DNA of 64,000 nt from Sinomonas humi (lineage in GTDB: Bacteria; Actinomycetota; Actinomycetes; Actinomycetales; Micrococcaceae). The number at the start of each line of letters is the position of its first letter. The stretch's first letter is position 1. The stretch lies in assembly GCF_000802235.1 (NCBI RefSeq), contig NZ_JTDL01000098.1, positions 62,001 to 126,000 on the forward strand, given 5' to 3'. Shown here one piece after another: positions 35,280 to 44,010 of the stretch. A model generated the notes under the pieces. The model did no database searches, was not told where the DNA came from, and saw only the letters and a program-made list of their open reading frames with translations. The position numbers and the translations under genes were made by a program.

Positions 35280-36209
35280 ATGACGTCTCCCTCGTCTGTG
35301 GCGACCCGCTCCGCGGATGTGGCAGCGAAGGGGAGCCGCCGCCGGCGCCCCGGCCTCGGCCGGGGCCCGGTGCGGTGGGTCCTGGCTGCGCCCCTGCTGG
35401 TCTTCCTCGCGTTGCTGGTGGTGTTCCCGATCATCTACGGGATCCAGTCCTCACTTACCTCCAGGACCCTGCTGGACCCAACGCCCGCGTGGGTCGGGCT
35501 CGGGAACTACGCCACTGTCCTGACCGACACCGGATTCTGGCACTCGGTGCTGTTCACCCTCGTGTACACGGTGGTCGTAACCGCTGTCGAGCTAGTCCTC
35601 GGATTCGGGCTGGCGCTACTGTTCGACAAGGAGTTCCCGGGCAAGAAGTTTCTCCTCAGCTCGGTTATCCTCCCGATCATGATCGCCCCGGCTCTGATGG
35701 GCATCATGTTCAGGCTCCTCCTCAACGCGAACATCGGTCTCGTCCCGGGCTTCCTGCACGCCGTAGGCATCAACACCCCGCTGCTGAGCGCCGGAGTCGT
35801 CATCCCCATGCTCATGGCGCTGGACGTAGTGCAGTGGACTCCGTTCACCTTCCTGCTCTTCCATGCGGCCCTCCAGTCGGTCCCAGGCGAACTTCACGAA
35901 GCCGCCCAGCTCGATCGGGCCAGCTACCCCCGGTTCGTCAGCTCGATCTTGCTTCCGCTCATGACGCCGACGATCTTCATCGCCGGATTCCTGCGTGCCA
36001 TCGACGCGTTCAGGACCTTCGACACCATCAACGTCCTCACCTCAGGAGGCCCAGGGGACAACACCACAACGCTGAGCATCTATATCTACAAGATTCTCTC
36101 GGCAGGCAACTTCGGCACGGCGTCGGCCGCAGCACTGCTCGTGGCGCTGATCATGCTGCCGTTGGTACCTATCGTCGTCCGCCGCATTACCCGAGGAGCA
36201 GTCTCATGA
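35280..36209 (+). CDS. Sugar ABC importer permease (MalF type)
   Basis: A 309-residue inner-membrane permease with six membrane segments after a basic N-terminus. The ATPase-docking EAA loop reads EAAQLDRASYPRFVSSILLP. The first periplasmic region SSLTSRTLLDPTPAWVGLGNY is typical of MalF-like CUT1 permeases. ATG 7 bp after the lipoprotein stop; its stop overlaps the next permease gene (ATGA). Confidence 0.88.
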   Translation: MTSPSSVATRSADVAAKGSRRRRPGLGRGPVRWVLAAPLLVFLALLVVFPIIYGIQSSLTSRTLLDPTPAWVGLGNYATVLTDTGFWHSVLFTLVYTVVVTAVELVLGFGLALLFDKEFPGKKFLLSSVILPIMIAPALMGIMFRLLLNANIGLVPGFLHAVGINTPLLSAGVVIPMLMALDVVQWTPFTFLLFHAALQSVPGELHEAAQLDRASYPRFVSSILLPLMTPTIFIAGFLRAIDAFRTFDTINVLTSGGPGDNTTTLSIYIYKILSAGNFGTASAAALLVALIMLPLVPIVVRRITRGAVS

Positions 36210-37051
36210 GCCAAGCACCTGCCTTGCCGAGGCAGCGCAAGCCGGCACCCTGGTGGCGGACGGCTGTGATTGGACTGATCGCCCTGCTGATCAACCTGCC
36301 GCTCATCAACGCTCTCATCACGTCTTTCAAGACCGACGCCGCGATCGGCCTCTCCCCGTTCTCTTTCAGTGGGGGCCTGACGCTGGACCACTTCAGCGCG
36401 ATTCTCGGCGGCACCAAGTACAACTTCATCGGGTTCTTGGCGAACTCCGCCCAGATCTCCCTCGGATCAGTCCTGCTCATCATGGTCGTCGCTGTGCCTG
36501 CTAGCTACGCGATCGTTCGTATGGGGTTCGGAGGCAGCTGGCTCCTGCAGATCATCACCAGCCTGCGACTGGTGCCTGCAATGTTCTTCGCCATCCCCTT
36601 CTTCCTGATCTTCTCCTCGCTTGGGGTCTACGACACGATCGTGGGTCTGGTCCTAGCGAACGCCTTCATCAACCTTCCTCTGGCCCTGCTCATCATTTGC
36701 GGCACGCTCAGGGAACTCCCCGTCGAGATCGAGGAAGCTTCTAAAATCGACGGCGCTGGCCCCTTCCGGAGCCTGTTCTCGATCGTGCTCCCGCTCCTCG
36801 CGCCGGGACTGGTCGCCGTAGGCATCCTGGTCTTCGTCTTCTCTTGGTCCGATTACCTCTTCGCGGTCATCCTTTCGGCCTCCAACGCAGTACCCGTAAC
36901 TGTTGGCGCGGCCTTCTTCGTCACCAGCGCAGGAATCGCCTGGGGCAATCTCGCCGCTGTGACCGTCGTGTCGGTGATCATCCCGCTCTGCTTCGCCTTC
37001 TTCGCGCAGCGCTACCTCGTCCGCGGCCTTTCCGCGGGCGCGATCAAGTAG
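36206..37051 (+). CDS. Sugar ABC importer permease (MalG type)
   Basis: A 281-residue partner permease, six membrane segments, EAA loop EEASKIDGAGPFRSLFSIVLP. The N-terminal PWWRTAVIGLIALLINLPLI and the C-terminal AQRYLVRGLSAGAIK ending are CUT1/MalG typical. The operon has no ATP-binding protein, so a shared ATPase of MsiK type encoded elsewhere must energise it, as is common in actinobacteria. A kinase gene starts 5 bp later. Confidence 0.88.
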   Translation: MSQAPALPRQRKPAPWWRTAVIGLIALLINLPLINALITSFKTDAAIGLSPFSFSGGLTLDHFSAILGGTKYNFIGFLANSAQISLGSVLLIMVVAVPASYAIVRMGFGGSWLLQIITSLRLVPAMFFAIPFFLIFSSLGVYDTIVGLVLANAFINLPLALLIICGTLRELPVEIEEASKIDGAGPFRSLFSIVLPLLAPGLVAVGILVFVFSWSDYLFAVILSASNAVPVTVGAAFFVTSAGIAWGNLAAVTVVSVIIPLCFAFFAQRYLVRGLSAGAIK

Positions 37052-37056
37052 ACGCC

Positions 37057-38040
37057 ATGACACGGGACAGAGACCCGGACCGCGCGACGGAAGGCGCCAG
37101 CGCGTCATCGAGGATCCTCACATTCGACCTCGGGCAGGGAGGACTGCGAGCGCGCCTGCGCTCGGGTTCCGACCTCGAATGCGAGTTCACGGGCCCCGGC
37201 TACCTGCCCGGGCAGCCGATCGCTCAGTTCCTGCTAGATCTCGCAGAGCGCGCAGCCCAAGCATCCGGAAGCCGGCGATTCGATACGCTCGCGGGCGGCC
37301 TGACTGGGGTTCACGGCCATCCCCCTGACCCCCATGACTTTCTGCCACCCCTCAAGGAACGATTCGGGACCCGGCGGCTCGTCCTCGCCGACGACGCCCT
37401 CACCTCCTACCTCGGTGCGCGAGGCAACCATGAAGGCGTCATCGCCGCTGTCGGCACGGGCCTTGTCGCCCTCGGTTATGCCCCGAGAAAGCGAGCCGCC
37501 CGTGTCGACGGCGCCGGGGCGATGGTCGGGGACGAGGGCTCCGGCTGGTGGGTCGGACGCCAAGGGCTCATCGCGGCCATCAGCGCCTCCGACGGACGCC
37601 GCCCCAGCTCGAAAGCCCTTCTCGCCGCAGTTGAAGAGCTTTACGGCCCAGTCGGAGCCCTGCCGACCCTCATTGCCGCCGCGCCCTCTCCTATAGCCCT
37701 CGTTGCCAGTTTCGCCCCCGCGGTAGCCCAAGCAGCACGTGAAGGCGACGACGTCGCCCGGCGAATTTGGGCGCGGGCCGGAGAGCACATCGCCGCAGCT
37801 ATCTCCGCCGCCGCGCGCGGAGCGGGCTTGGGCCCGCGCTGCGACTACACGCTGCTCGGAGGAATCGCAGCGGCAATCGACCTCCTCGAACCAACACTTA
37901 GCCGACGCCTGCAAGACGACCTCCCCGGCGCCACGCGCACAGCCCCCGTTGGCACATCCCTCGACGGCGCCGAGAGGCTCGTCGCCCTTGACACCCTCGA
38001 ACCTCTGTCTCCTCTCGCTACCGAGACAACACAGGCCTAA
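37057..38040 (+). CDS. BadF/BadG-type amino-sugar kinase
   Basis: A 327-residue ASKHA-fold kinase of the BadF/BadG/BcrA/NAGK group. Phosphate-1 region: RILTFDLGQGGLRARL; adenosine/phosphate loops: VIAAVGTGLVALGY and MVGDEGSGWWVGRQGLI; C-terminal TLLGGIAAAIDLLEP. This group includes GlcNAc kinase. Being followed by nanE, it would phosphorylate ManNAc or GlcNAc taken up by the ABC importer. No ribosome site as strong as its neighbours; ATG 5 bp after the permease stop. Sugar specificity cannot be read. Confidence 0.78.
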   Translation: MTRDRDPDRATEGASASSRILTFDLGQGGLRARLRSGSDLECEFTGPGYLPGQPIAQFLLDLAERAAQASGSRRFDTLAGGLTGVHGHPPDPHDFLPPLKERFGTRRLVLADDALTSYLGARGNHEGVIAAVGTGLVALGYAPRKRAARVDGAGAMVGDEGSGWWVGRQGLIAAISASDGRRPSSKALLAAVEELYGPVGALPTLIAAAPSPIALVASFAPAVAQAAREGDDVARRIWARAGEHIAAAISAAARGAGLGPRCDYTLLGGIAAAIDLLEPTLSRRLQDDLPGATRTAPVGTSLDGAERLVALDTLEPLSPLATETTQA

Positions 38041-38054
38041 CGGAAGGAATCCAC

Positions 38055-38747
38055 TTGGACAAGGAATTCGGCCTCCGCCGCGGAGTCATCATCTCCTGCC
38101 AGGCCCCCGAAGACAGCCCTCTGCGCGACCCCCACGTGATGGCGCGCATGGCCCAGGCAGCAGAGAAGGCAGGTGCCGTCGCGATCCGAGCCGAGGGAGC
38201 GCTCGATATCGCCGCCATCAGAGCTTCCTGCAGCCTTCCCATCATCGGGATCAGGAAGCACCACTATCCCGACAGCGAGGTCTACATCACCGCCACTAGG
38301 CATGATGTTGACCTTGTCGCCGATGCTGGCGCGGAGATCGTGGCCCTTGACGCCACCGACCGTCCGCGACCGGGCGGCGAGAGCCTGACCGACGTCATCG
38401 CCCATGCCAAAGCCCGAGGACTCACGGTCATGGCCGACCTGAGCCACCCTCACCAAGGGGCAAGCGCGCTCGAGGCCGGGGCGGACATCCTCGCCACTAC
38501 CCTCGTGCCCGAGTCTGGCGAGGACGTCCGGCCACACGGGCCGAACTTGGCAGCGCTCAAGGCGCTGGTCGAAGCCCATCCCGGTTACCTCGTCATCGGC
38601 GAGGGCCGCTATGCGACCCCATCCGACATCGCCGACGGACTGGGCACCGGAGCGTTGGCAATCGTGGTCGGCCGAGCTGTCACCGACACATACGCCCTCA
38701 CAACCGACCTCGTCCGCGCGGCCGAGCGCGCGCACATCGTCGGCTGA
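38055..38747 (+). CDS. nanE: N-acetylmannosamine-6-phosphate 2-epimerase
   Basis: A 230-residue TIM-barrel epimerase converting ManNAc-6-phosphate to GlcNAc-6-phosphate. RRGVIISCQAPEDSPLRDPH, AGAVAIRAEGALDIAAIR, PIIGIRKHHYPDSEVYITAT (catalytic Lys), VMADLSHPHQGASALEAGAD and VIGEGRYATPSDIADGL are family sequences. TTG start with GGAAGGAA. Sialic-acid lyase (nanA) is absent from the cluster, so the pathway likely starts at ManNAc or its phosphate rather than sialic acid, or nanA is elsewhere. Confidence 0.92.
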   Translation: MDKEFGLRRGVIISCQAPEDSPLRDPHVMARMAQAAEKAGAVAIRAEGALDIAAIRASCSLPIIGIRKHHYPDSEVYITATRHDVDLVADAGAEIVALDATDRPRPGGESLTDVIAHAKARGLTVMADLSHPHQGASALEAGADILATTLVPESGEDVRPHGPNLAALKALVEAHPGYLVIGEGRYATPSDIADGLGTGALAIVVGRAVTDTYALTTDLVRAAERAHIVG

Positions 38748-38765
38748 CCCAGCAGAAAGGCCCCC

Positions 38766-39572
38766 GTGGAGATCGTGATCCTGCCTGATACCGACGCTGT
38801 GGCCCGAACAGCTGCTGACGTCGTCCAAGGATGCATCGAGCGGACAGGAGCCGGGAGGGCCGACGACGGACCCGGGGCGGTCCTGGGCCTCGCGACCGGC
38901 TCGACCCCCTTGGGCGCCTACCGTGAGCTGATCCGCCGCCACCGTCAGGAGGGCCTCTCCTTCGCCCGCGCGCAGGCCTTCACCCTCGACGAGTACCTCG
39001 GCCTCCCACCGGACCACCCCGAGTCCTACCGCTCCGTGATCCGGCGCGAGTTCACCGACAGCGTCGACTTCCCCGACGGCGCCGTCCACAGCCTCGACGG
39101 CCACGCCCCCGACCCGGTGGCCGAAGCAGCCCGCTACGATGCCGCCATCGCCGACGCCGGCGGCATCGACGTCCAGATCCTGGGCATCGGCACCGACGGG
39201 CACATCGGCTTCAACGAGCCGATGTCCTCGCTCGCCTCCCGCACCCGCATCAAGACCCTCACCGAGCAGACCCGGCGCGACAACGCCCGCTTCTTCCCCT
39301 CAGAGGAGGACGTCCCACACCACGTCCTCACCCAGGGCCTGGCCACCATCCGCGACGCCCGCCATCTCCTGCTCATCGGCCTCGGCGAGGCCAAGGCCGA
39401 GGCGATCGCCGCCGCCGTCGAGGGCCCCCTCGCCGCCGCCTGCCCGGCGTCGTCCCTCCAGCTCCACCCCCACACGACCGTTCTGGTCGACGAAGCCGCA
39501 GCCTCCCGTCTCCAGCACCGCGAGTACTACGAGTACACCCTCGCCCAGAAACCTGACTGGCAGGCCTACTGA
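38766..39572 (+). CDS. nagB: Glucosamine-6-phosphate deaminase
   Basis: A 268-residue deaminase giving fructose-6-phosphate and ammonia. [40 protein letters not shown] (catalytic Asp), [23 protein letters not shown] (catalytic His) and the C-terminal [16 protein letters not shown] are diagnostic. GTG start with AGAAAGG. The deacetylase nagA, needed between NanE and NagB, is not in this window. Confidence 0.94.
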   Translation: MEIVILPDTDAVARTAADVVQGCIERTGAGRADDGPGAVLGLATGSTPLGAYRELIRRHRQEGLSFARAQAFTLDEYLGLPPDHPESYRSVIRREFTDSVDFPDGAVHSLDGHAPDPVAEAARYDAAIADAGGIDVQILGIGTDGHIGFNEPMSSLASRTRIKTLTEQTRRDNARFFPSEEDVPHHVLTQGLATIRDARHLLLIGLGEAKAEAIAAAVEGPLAAACPASSLQLHPHTTVLVDEAAASRLQHREYYEYTLAQKPDWQAY

Positions 39573-39604
39573 AGGATCGGCGGCCTGTATTTCCCTTTCC
39601 GGGC

Positions 39605-40609
39605 TCAGGCCACCCGGCTGGCCGGGGACTGGGTCTGAGCCGGGTCGGTCTCGGCCACGGAGCCGATGACCTCGTCGATCTTCGCCAGCACTGAAGCCTC
39701 GAGCTTGACGCCCGCGGCGGCCGCATTCGACGCGATCTGCTCGGGACGGCTCGCTCCGACGATGGCGCCGGCCACGTTGGGGTTCTGCAGCACCCACGCC
39801 ACGGCGAGCTGCGCCAGGGTGAGGTCGAGCTCGTCGGCGATGGGCTTGAGGTTCTGCACGGCGGAGAGGATGTCGTCTCGCATCCACCGCGAGATCATGT
39901 TCTTGCCGCCCTTCTCATCCGTCGCCCGCGATCCCTCCGGCACGGGCTGGCCTGGCACGTACTTGCCTGTCAGGACGCCCTGGGCAATCGGCGAGAACAC
40001 GATCTGCGAAAGGCCGAGTTCCTCGGAAGTGGGAACGACCTCGCGCTCGATGACGCGCCACAGCATGTTGTACTGAGGCTGGTTTGAGATGAGCTGGAAC
40101 CCGAGCTCCGTGGCGAGCTTGTGCCCGGCGCGGATCTGCTCCGCGTTCCACTCGCTCACCCCGATGTAGAGCGCCTTGCCCTGACGGACGATGTCGGCGA
40201 AGGCCTGCATCGTCTCCTCGATCGGCGTCTCGTAGTCGAAGCGGTGCGCCTGGTACAGGTCGACGTAGTCGGTGCCGAGCCGCTTGAGCGAACCGTTGAT
40301 GGACTCCATGATGTGCTTGCGCGAGAGGCCGGTGTCGTTCTTGCCGCCGGGGCCCGTGGGCCAATACACCTTCGTGAAGATCTCGATGCTCTCGCGGCGC
40401 TCGCCCTTGAGAGCGTCACCGAGCACGACCTCAGCGGCCGTGTTGGCGTAGGCGTCGGCGGTGTCGAAGCTCGAGATGCCCGCGTCGAGGGCCGCGTGGA
40501 TGCTCTTGCCCGCGGTGGCGTCGTCGACTTGGGACGCGTGGGTGAGCCAGTTTCCGTAGATGATCTCGGAGATCTTGAAGCCGGAGTTGCCGAGGTACCT
40601 GAATTCCAT
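39605..40609 (-). CDS. Aldo/keto reductase, probable XylR regulon member
   Basis: A 334-residue NADPH-dependent (beta/alpha)8 reductase of the Kv-beta/YghZ-like group. MEFRYLGNSGFKISEIIYGN at the start, SFDTADAYANTAAEVVLGDAL (catalytic Asp/Tyr), FTKVYWPTGP (Lys), YVDLYQAHRFD (His), and the cofactor loop GLSQIVFSPIAQGVLTGKY. Its promoter region carries a 25-nt block almost identical to that of xylA, 17 kb away, so it is likely co-regulated with xylose use. ATG at 40609 follows AGAGGAAG. Confidence 0.85.
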   Translation of the reverse strand: MEFRYLGNSGFKISEIIYGNWLTHASQVDDATAGKSIHAALDAGISSFDTADAYANTAAEVVLGDALKGERRESIEIFTKVYWPTGPGGKNDTGLSRKHIMESINGSLKRLGTDYVDLYQAHRFDYETPIEETMQAFADIVRQGKALYIGVSEWNAEQIRAGHKLATELGFQLISNQPQYNMLWRVIEREVVPTSEELGLSQIVFSPIAQGVLTGKYVPGQPVPEGSRATDEKGGKNMISRWMRDDILSAVQNLKPIADELDLTLAQLAVAWVLQNPNVAGAIVGASRPEQIASNAAAAGVKLEASVLAKIDEVIGSVAETDPAQTQSPASRVA

Positions 40610-40644
40610 GGTCTTCCTCTCTCGCACCCAGATCGAGTGAAAGC

Positions 40645-40692
40645 GAATTAGTATACTTTCTGAACTATAGGGCTCTGGCAGGGCATGATCAA
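40645..40692 (-). promoter_or_regulatory. Promoter/operator of the aldo/keto reductase gene, shared with xylA
   Basis: Minus strand: TTGATC (40687-40692), 17-bp spacer, TATAGT (40664-40669), then an operator-like element down to 40645. The 25-nt block 40645-40669 matches 57461-57485 at 22 positions, beginning GAATTAGTAT and ending TTCTGAACTATA in both (+ strand). The TTAGT...ACTA arms recall ROK/XylR operators. Confidence 0.75.
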
Positions 40693-40717
40693 GGCTCCCC
40701 ACGACGAGGGGCCCCTG

Positions 40718-41485
40718 CTAGAAGACGCTGTACCCGCCGTCGACCGTGAGTACGGAACCCGTCATGAAGCTCGACGCCGCGCTGGCCAGGAAGACGATTG
40801 CCCCGCCCAGCTCTTCCGGCTCGCCGGCCCGCTGCTGAGGCGTGTCCTCGATCCAGTACCGATGGAACTGGGGGTCATCGATAGGCGACATGTCCGTGCG
40901 CATGTAGCCGGGAGCGAGCGCATTGACGCGGACGTTGTGCGGCGCCCATTCCGCGGCCAGGCTGCGGGTGAGGTGATGCACCGCCGCCTTTGACGCGTTG
41001 TACGCAGGCTGCCATTGCGGTCGGTTCACGATCGACGCGGACATCGACCCGATGTTGATGATCGATCCGCCCCCACGGCTGATCATGTGCCGCCCGAACA
41101 CCTGGCTTGCCATCCAGAGCCCGTCGACGTTCACGCCCATGACGTGGCGCCATTCCTCGTCGGTGACATCGACCGCCGGCTTGTGGATGCACACGCCGGC
41201 GTTGTTGACCAGGATGTCAGCCCGGTCGAACTCCGCGGTGGTCCGTTCGAGCAGTCGCTCGATGTCCTCGCGCGAAGTCACGTCGGCGGCGACCCCGATG
41301 GATCGGGCGCCCTGAGCCGAGAGCTCTGCGCTGACCGCTTCCGCCTCGGGCGCACTGCGGCCGACGACGACGACGTTCGCGCCCGCTTCGGAGAGCGCTT
41401 GGGCGAAGGCGCGACCGAGGCCGCGCGTCGAACCAGTGACGACGGCTGTGCGTCCGGAGAGGTCGAATCGGTCAAGAACCTTCAT
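40718..41485 (-). CDS. SDR family oxidoreductase
   Basis: A 255-residue short-chain dehydrogenase. Cofactor motif TAVVTGSTRGLGRAFAQALS, NNAGVCIHKPAVDVTD, catalytic Ser in NIGSMSASIVNR and Tyr-x3-Lys in YNASKAAVHHLTRSLAAEW. Sequence features resemble gluconate 5-dehydrogenase and related polyol/sugar-acid SDRs. ATG at 41485; AAGGAG lies 13 bases upstream, a little far. It precedes the aldo/keto reductase gene on the same strand, but that gene has its own promoter. Substrate unknown. Confidence 0.85.
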   Translation of the reverse strand: MKVLDRFDLSGRTAVVTGSTRGLGRAFAQALSEAGANVVVVGRSAPEAEAVSAELSAQGARSIGVAADVTSREDIERLLERTTAEFDRADILVNNAGVCIHKPAVDVTDEEWRHVMGVNVDGLWMASQVFGRHMISRGGGSIINIGSMSASIVNRPQWQPAYNASKAAVHHLTRSLAAEWAPHNVRVNALAPGYMRTDMSPIDDPQFHRYWIEDTPQQRAGEPEELGGAIVFLASAASSFMTGSVLTVDGGYSVF

Positions 41486-41573
41486 GGCTGTGGATCGTCT
41501 CCTTGGTTCTGGGGATTTAGGCGGCAGGGTGGCCAGTGTATTTGAAGCCAGCCCTGCCGCCACCAGAGAAGCC

Positions 41574-41927
41574 TCAGCCCTCGAATCGCTCCGGCCGGAA
41601 TGTGGCCAGCATCGGATGGCGAACGCCTGTAGCGACCTCGTGCGAGATCAATTCGCCGGCGATGAGCGCAAGGGTCGCGCCCGAATGGGTGAAAGCCACG
41701 TAACAGCCCGGAACCTTCGCGAGTTCCCCGAAGACGGGCTCGCCGTCGCCGGGGATGGGCTTGAGGCCGATCTTCCACGAGTCGGCTTTGAGGCGCGGCA
41801 TTCCCTCCAGGAGCCGGGAGGCCTCTCCGAGGAGCTCGTCGACGACCGGTTCCGGAATCGAGTACTGGCCCGAGGCATCGCGCACAATGTGCTCCTCGTA
41901 CCAGTCGTGATCCCGGCTCGCTCCGTG
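41574..41927 (-). pseudogene. C-terminal remnant of a DAO-type FAD oxidoreductase
   Basis: About 116 codons that read as the end of a D-amino-acid-oxidase-like enzyme: LKADSWKIGLKPIPGDGEPV, VAFTHSGATLALIAGELISH, then HPMLATFRPERF and the stop. The FAD-binding GxGxxG half and some 250-300 further residues are missing; the upstream DNA is the ALDH promoter and the antisense strand of the ALDH gene. No start codon or ribosome site fits. The gene has been truncated, probably by a deletion that brought the ALDH gene next to it. Confidence 0.75.
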
Positions 41928-42041
41928 AATTCTGCTACGAGGTATCGGTGGCCGCACCCACGCCGCTGCTGACAGAAGCCGCCAAAGCTGATAGAGCGTA
42001 AGGACCACGTCGACCCGTCGGGGACAAGAAGGAGCGAGCCC

Positions 42042-43442
42042 ATGACCACGAACAGCAACTCCGCTGAGCCCGGCTACCGAGTCCTGAATCCTGCGACCGG
42101 GGAGCTGGTCGAGACCTTCCCCTCCGCGTCCGACGACGACGTCGAGAGCGCGCTCACGGCGGCCACGGCGGCGTACCAGAGTTGGAAGGACGTCCCGATC
42201 GAGGAGCGGGGCAAGATTGTTTCCCGCGCAGCGCACCTGTTCGCCGAACGCGCCGACGAGCTCGCCAAGATCATCACCACCGAGATGGGCAAACCACTCT
42301 CCCAAGCCAAGGCTGAGGCCGAGTTCGCTGCGGACATCTTCCGCTACTTCGCCACCGAAGGCCCCACCCTCGCCGCCGACCAGGAGATCAAGACCTTCTC
42401 CGGAGGCCGCGCCGTCGTCCAGAAGCTGCCCATCGGCCCGCTTCTGGGCATCATGCCTTGGAACTACCCCTACTACCAGGTCGCCCGCTTCGCCGCCCCG
42501 AACCTCATGCTCGGCAACACCATCATCCTCAAGCACGCCGAGACGTGTCCCCGCTCGGCCCTGGCCATCGCCGAGATCCTCGAAGACGCGGGCCTGCCCC
42601 ACGGCGCCTACACGAACCTCTTCGCAACCCACGCCCAGATCGCCACGATCATCGCCGACCCCCGCATCCAAGGCGTCTCCCTCACCGGCTCTGAGCGCGC
42701 AGGTGCCATCATCGGCGAACTCGCAGGCAAGAACCTCAAGAAGGCCGTCCTCGAACTCGGCGGTTCCGACCCCTTCGTCGTCCTCGACGCCGAAGATCCC
42801 AGGACCATTGCCGACACGGCGTGGGAGACCCGCATGGAGAACACCGGACAAGCCTGCAACTCCAACAAGCGCATGATCGTCGCCGAGGGCATCTTCGAGG
42901 ACTTCGTCGCCCAGCTCACCGCCCGCGCCCAGGGCCTCAAGCCCGGTGACCCCAGCAACGACGAACAGGGCGCCTACGCCCCGCTCTCTTCGCGAGCCGC
43001 GGCCGAAACCCTCGCCGAACAGGTTCAGGACGCCGTCGCCAAGGGCGCGACGCTTCACGCCGGGGGGCAGCTCGTCGAAGGCGAGGCGGCCTACTACTCC
43101 CCCGCGGTCCTCACGGGCGTGACCCCCGAGATGCGCGCCTACCGCGAAGAGCTCTTCGGCCCGGTCGCCGTCGTCTACAAGGCAGCGGACGACGACGAAG
43201 CCCTCCGCCTCGCCAACGACACCCCCTACGGCCTCGGCGGTGCGGTCTTCTCCACCGATCGGGACCGGGCAGCCCGCCTCGCCCAACATCTCGAGGTCGG
43301 CATGGCCAACGTCAACACCCCCGCGGGCGAGGGCGCAGAGATCCCCTTCGGCGGCGTCAAGCGCTCCGGCTTCGGCCGCGAACTCGGCCCCCTCGGCATG
43401 GACGAATTCGTCAACAAGCGCCTGTTCTACGTGGCCGACTGA
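42042..43442 (+). CDS. NAD(P)-dependent aldehyde dehydrogenase (succinate-semialdehyde type)
   Basis: A 466-residue aldehyde dehydrogenase. GIMPWNYPYYQVARFAAPNL (cofactor loop), SLTGSERAGAIIGELAGKNL, the Glu motif VLELGGSDPFVVLD, catalytic Cys272 in NTGQACNSNKRM, and FGGVKRSGFGRELGPLGMDEF at the C-terminus. The short N-terminus and RMIVAEGI form match the GabD2/succinate-semialdehyde group, but specificity is not certain. ATG after AAGGAG. The neighbouring DAO remnant hints at a former amine-oxidase plus aldehyde-dehydrogenase pair. Confidence 0.87.
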   Translation: MTTNSNSAEPGYRVLNPATGELVETFPSASDDDVESALTAATAAYQSWKDVPIEERGKIVSRAAHLFAERADELAKIITTEMGKPLSQAKAEAEFAADIFRYFATEGPTLAADQEIKTFSGGRAVVQKLPIGPLLGIMPWNYPYYQVARFAAPNLMLGNTIILKHAETCPRSALAIAEILEDAGLPHGAYTNLFATHAQIATIIADPRIQGVSLTGSERAGAIIGELAGKNLKKAVLELGGSDPFVVLDAEDPRTIADTAWETRMENTGQACNSNKRMIVAEGIFEDFVAQLTARAQGLKPGDPSNDEQGAYAPLSSRAAAETLAEQVQDAVAKGATLHAGGQLVEGEAAYYSPAVLTGVTPEMRAYREELFGPVAVVYKAADDDEALRLANDTPYGLGGAVFSTDRDRAARLAQHLEVGMANVNTPAGEGAEIPFGGVKRSGFGRELGPLGMDEFVNKRLFYVAD

Positions 43443-43524
43443 GGGTTGCCAGCTGACGGGCCTACGACCTAGGGGGCGGCGTACGACGACGCGCATCCCC
43501 GGGGAAGGGGGCTGGCCGGAAAGG

Positions 43525-43599
43525 CGGGGGTTGTTCCCGGCGGAAAGGGGCCCAAGCGGCGGAAATCGGACTAACCGACCGAACGGGCCCCAACCCCCG
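43525..43599. terminator. Long composite hairpin between converging genes
   Basis: CGGGGGTTG (43525-43533) pairs with CAACCCCCG (43591-43599), and GGGGCCC (43547-43553) with GGGCCCC (43585-43591). The 160-bp gap between the ALDH and yjbR genes holds nothing else I can name. Confidence 0.45.
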
Positions 43600-43603
43600 A
43601 GCG

Positions 43604-44001
43604 TCAGCGCACGAGCCCGGCCCAGCCGAGCGCCTCGCGCTGCCCTCTGGGAAGCGAAGCGACCACGAGGTCGTACGAATCCTCGATCATGTCCCGCACG
43701 GTCTCGTCGGCCAGGTCCCCGTCGAGCCGCACGCCGTTCCAGTGCTTCTTGTTCATGTGCCAAGCGCCGGTGATCTCGGGGTGTGCGGCACGGAGCTGGA
43801 CGGCGAGGGCGGGCTCGCACTTGAGCGAGAGGGTGAGCGGACGCGCGTCGGGCGGGAGCGCCGCGAACATCCTGCCCTCTACGACGGAGCCGCCTGAGGC
43901 CGGCGGCCGCACCTTGTACACGGCGATCCCAGGCCCGAACGGGTAGTCCTCGTACGCCCCGGGAACGAAAGGCAGACCTCTCTCACAGACTCGGCGTCCA
44001 T
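43604..44001 (-). pseudogene. YjbR/MmcQ family protein gene with a frameshift
   Basis: A small DNA-binding-fold (CyaY-like) protein of the MmcQ/YjbR family. The 5' part from the ATG at 44001 reads MDAESVREVCLSFPG; the homology then continues in the next frame as AYEDYPFGPGIAVYKVRPP and on to the stop at 43604 (EPALAVQLRAAHPEITGAWH, NKKHWNGVRLDG). The frames switch at the C run 43957-43960, where one base is missing relative to an intact gene. Repairing it gives about 132 codons, near the family length. Sequencing error and real mutation are both possible. Family function is uncertain. Confidence 0.8.
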
Positions 44002-44010
44002 CGCCTCAGC

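Noticed and set aside
41928-43820. A very long minus-strand open frame joined to the DAO remnant
   Set aside because: It is antisense to the ALDH gene; Arg/Gly/Ala-rich translation is a GC-codon shadow. Only the last 116 codons show real homology.
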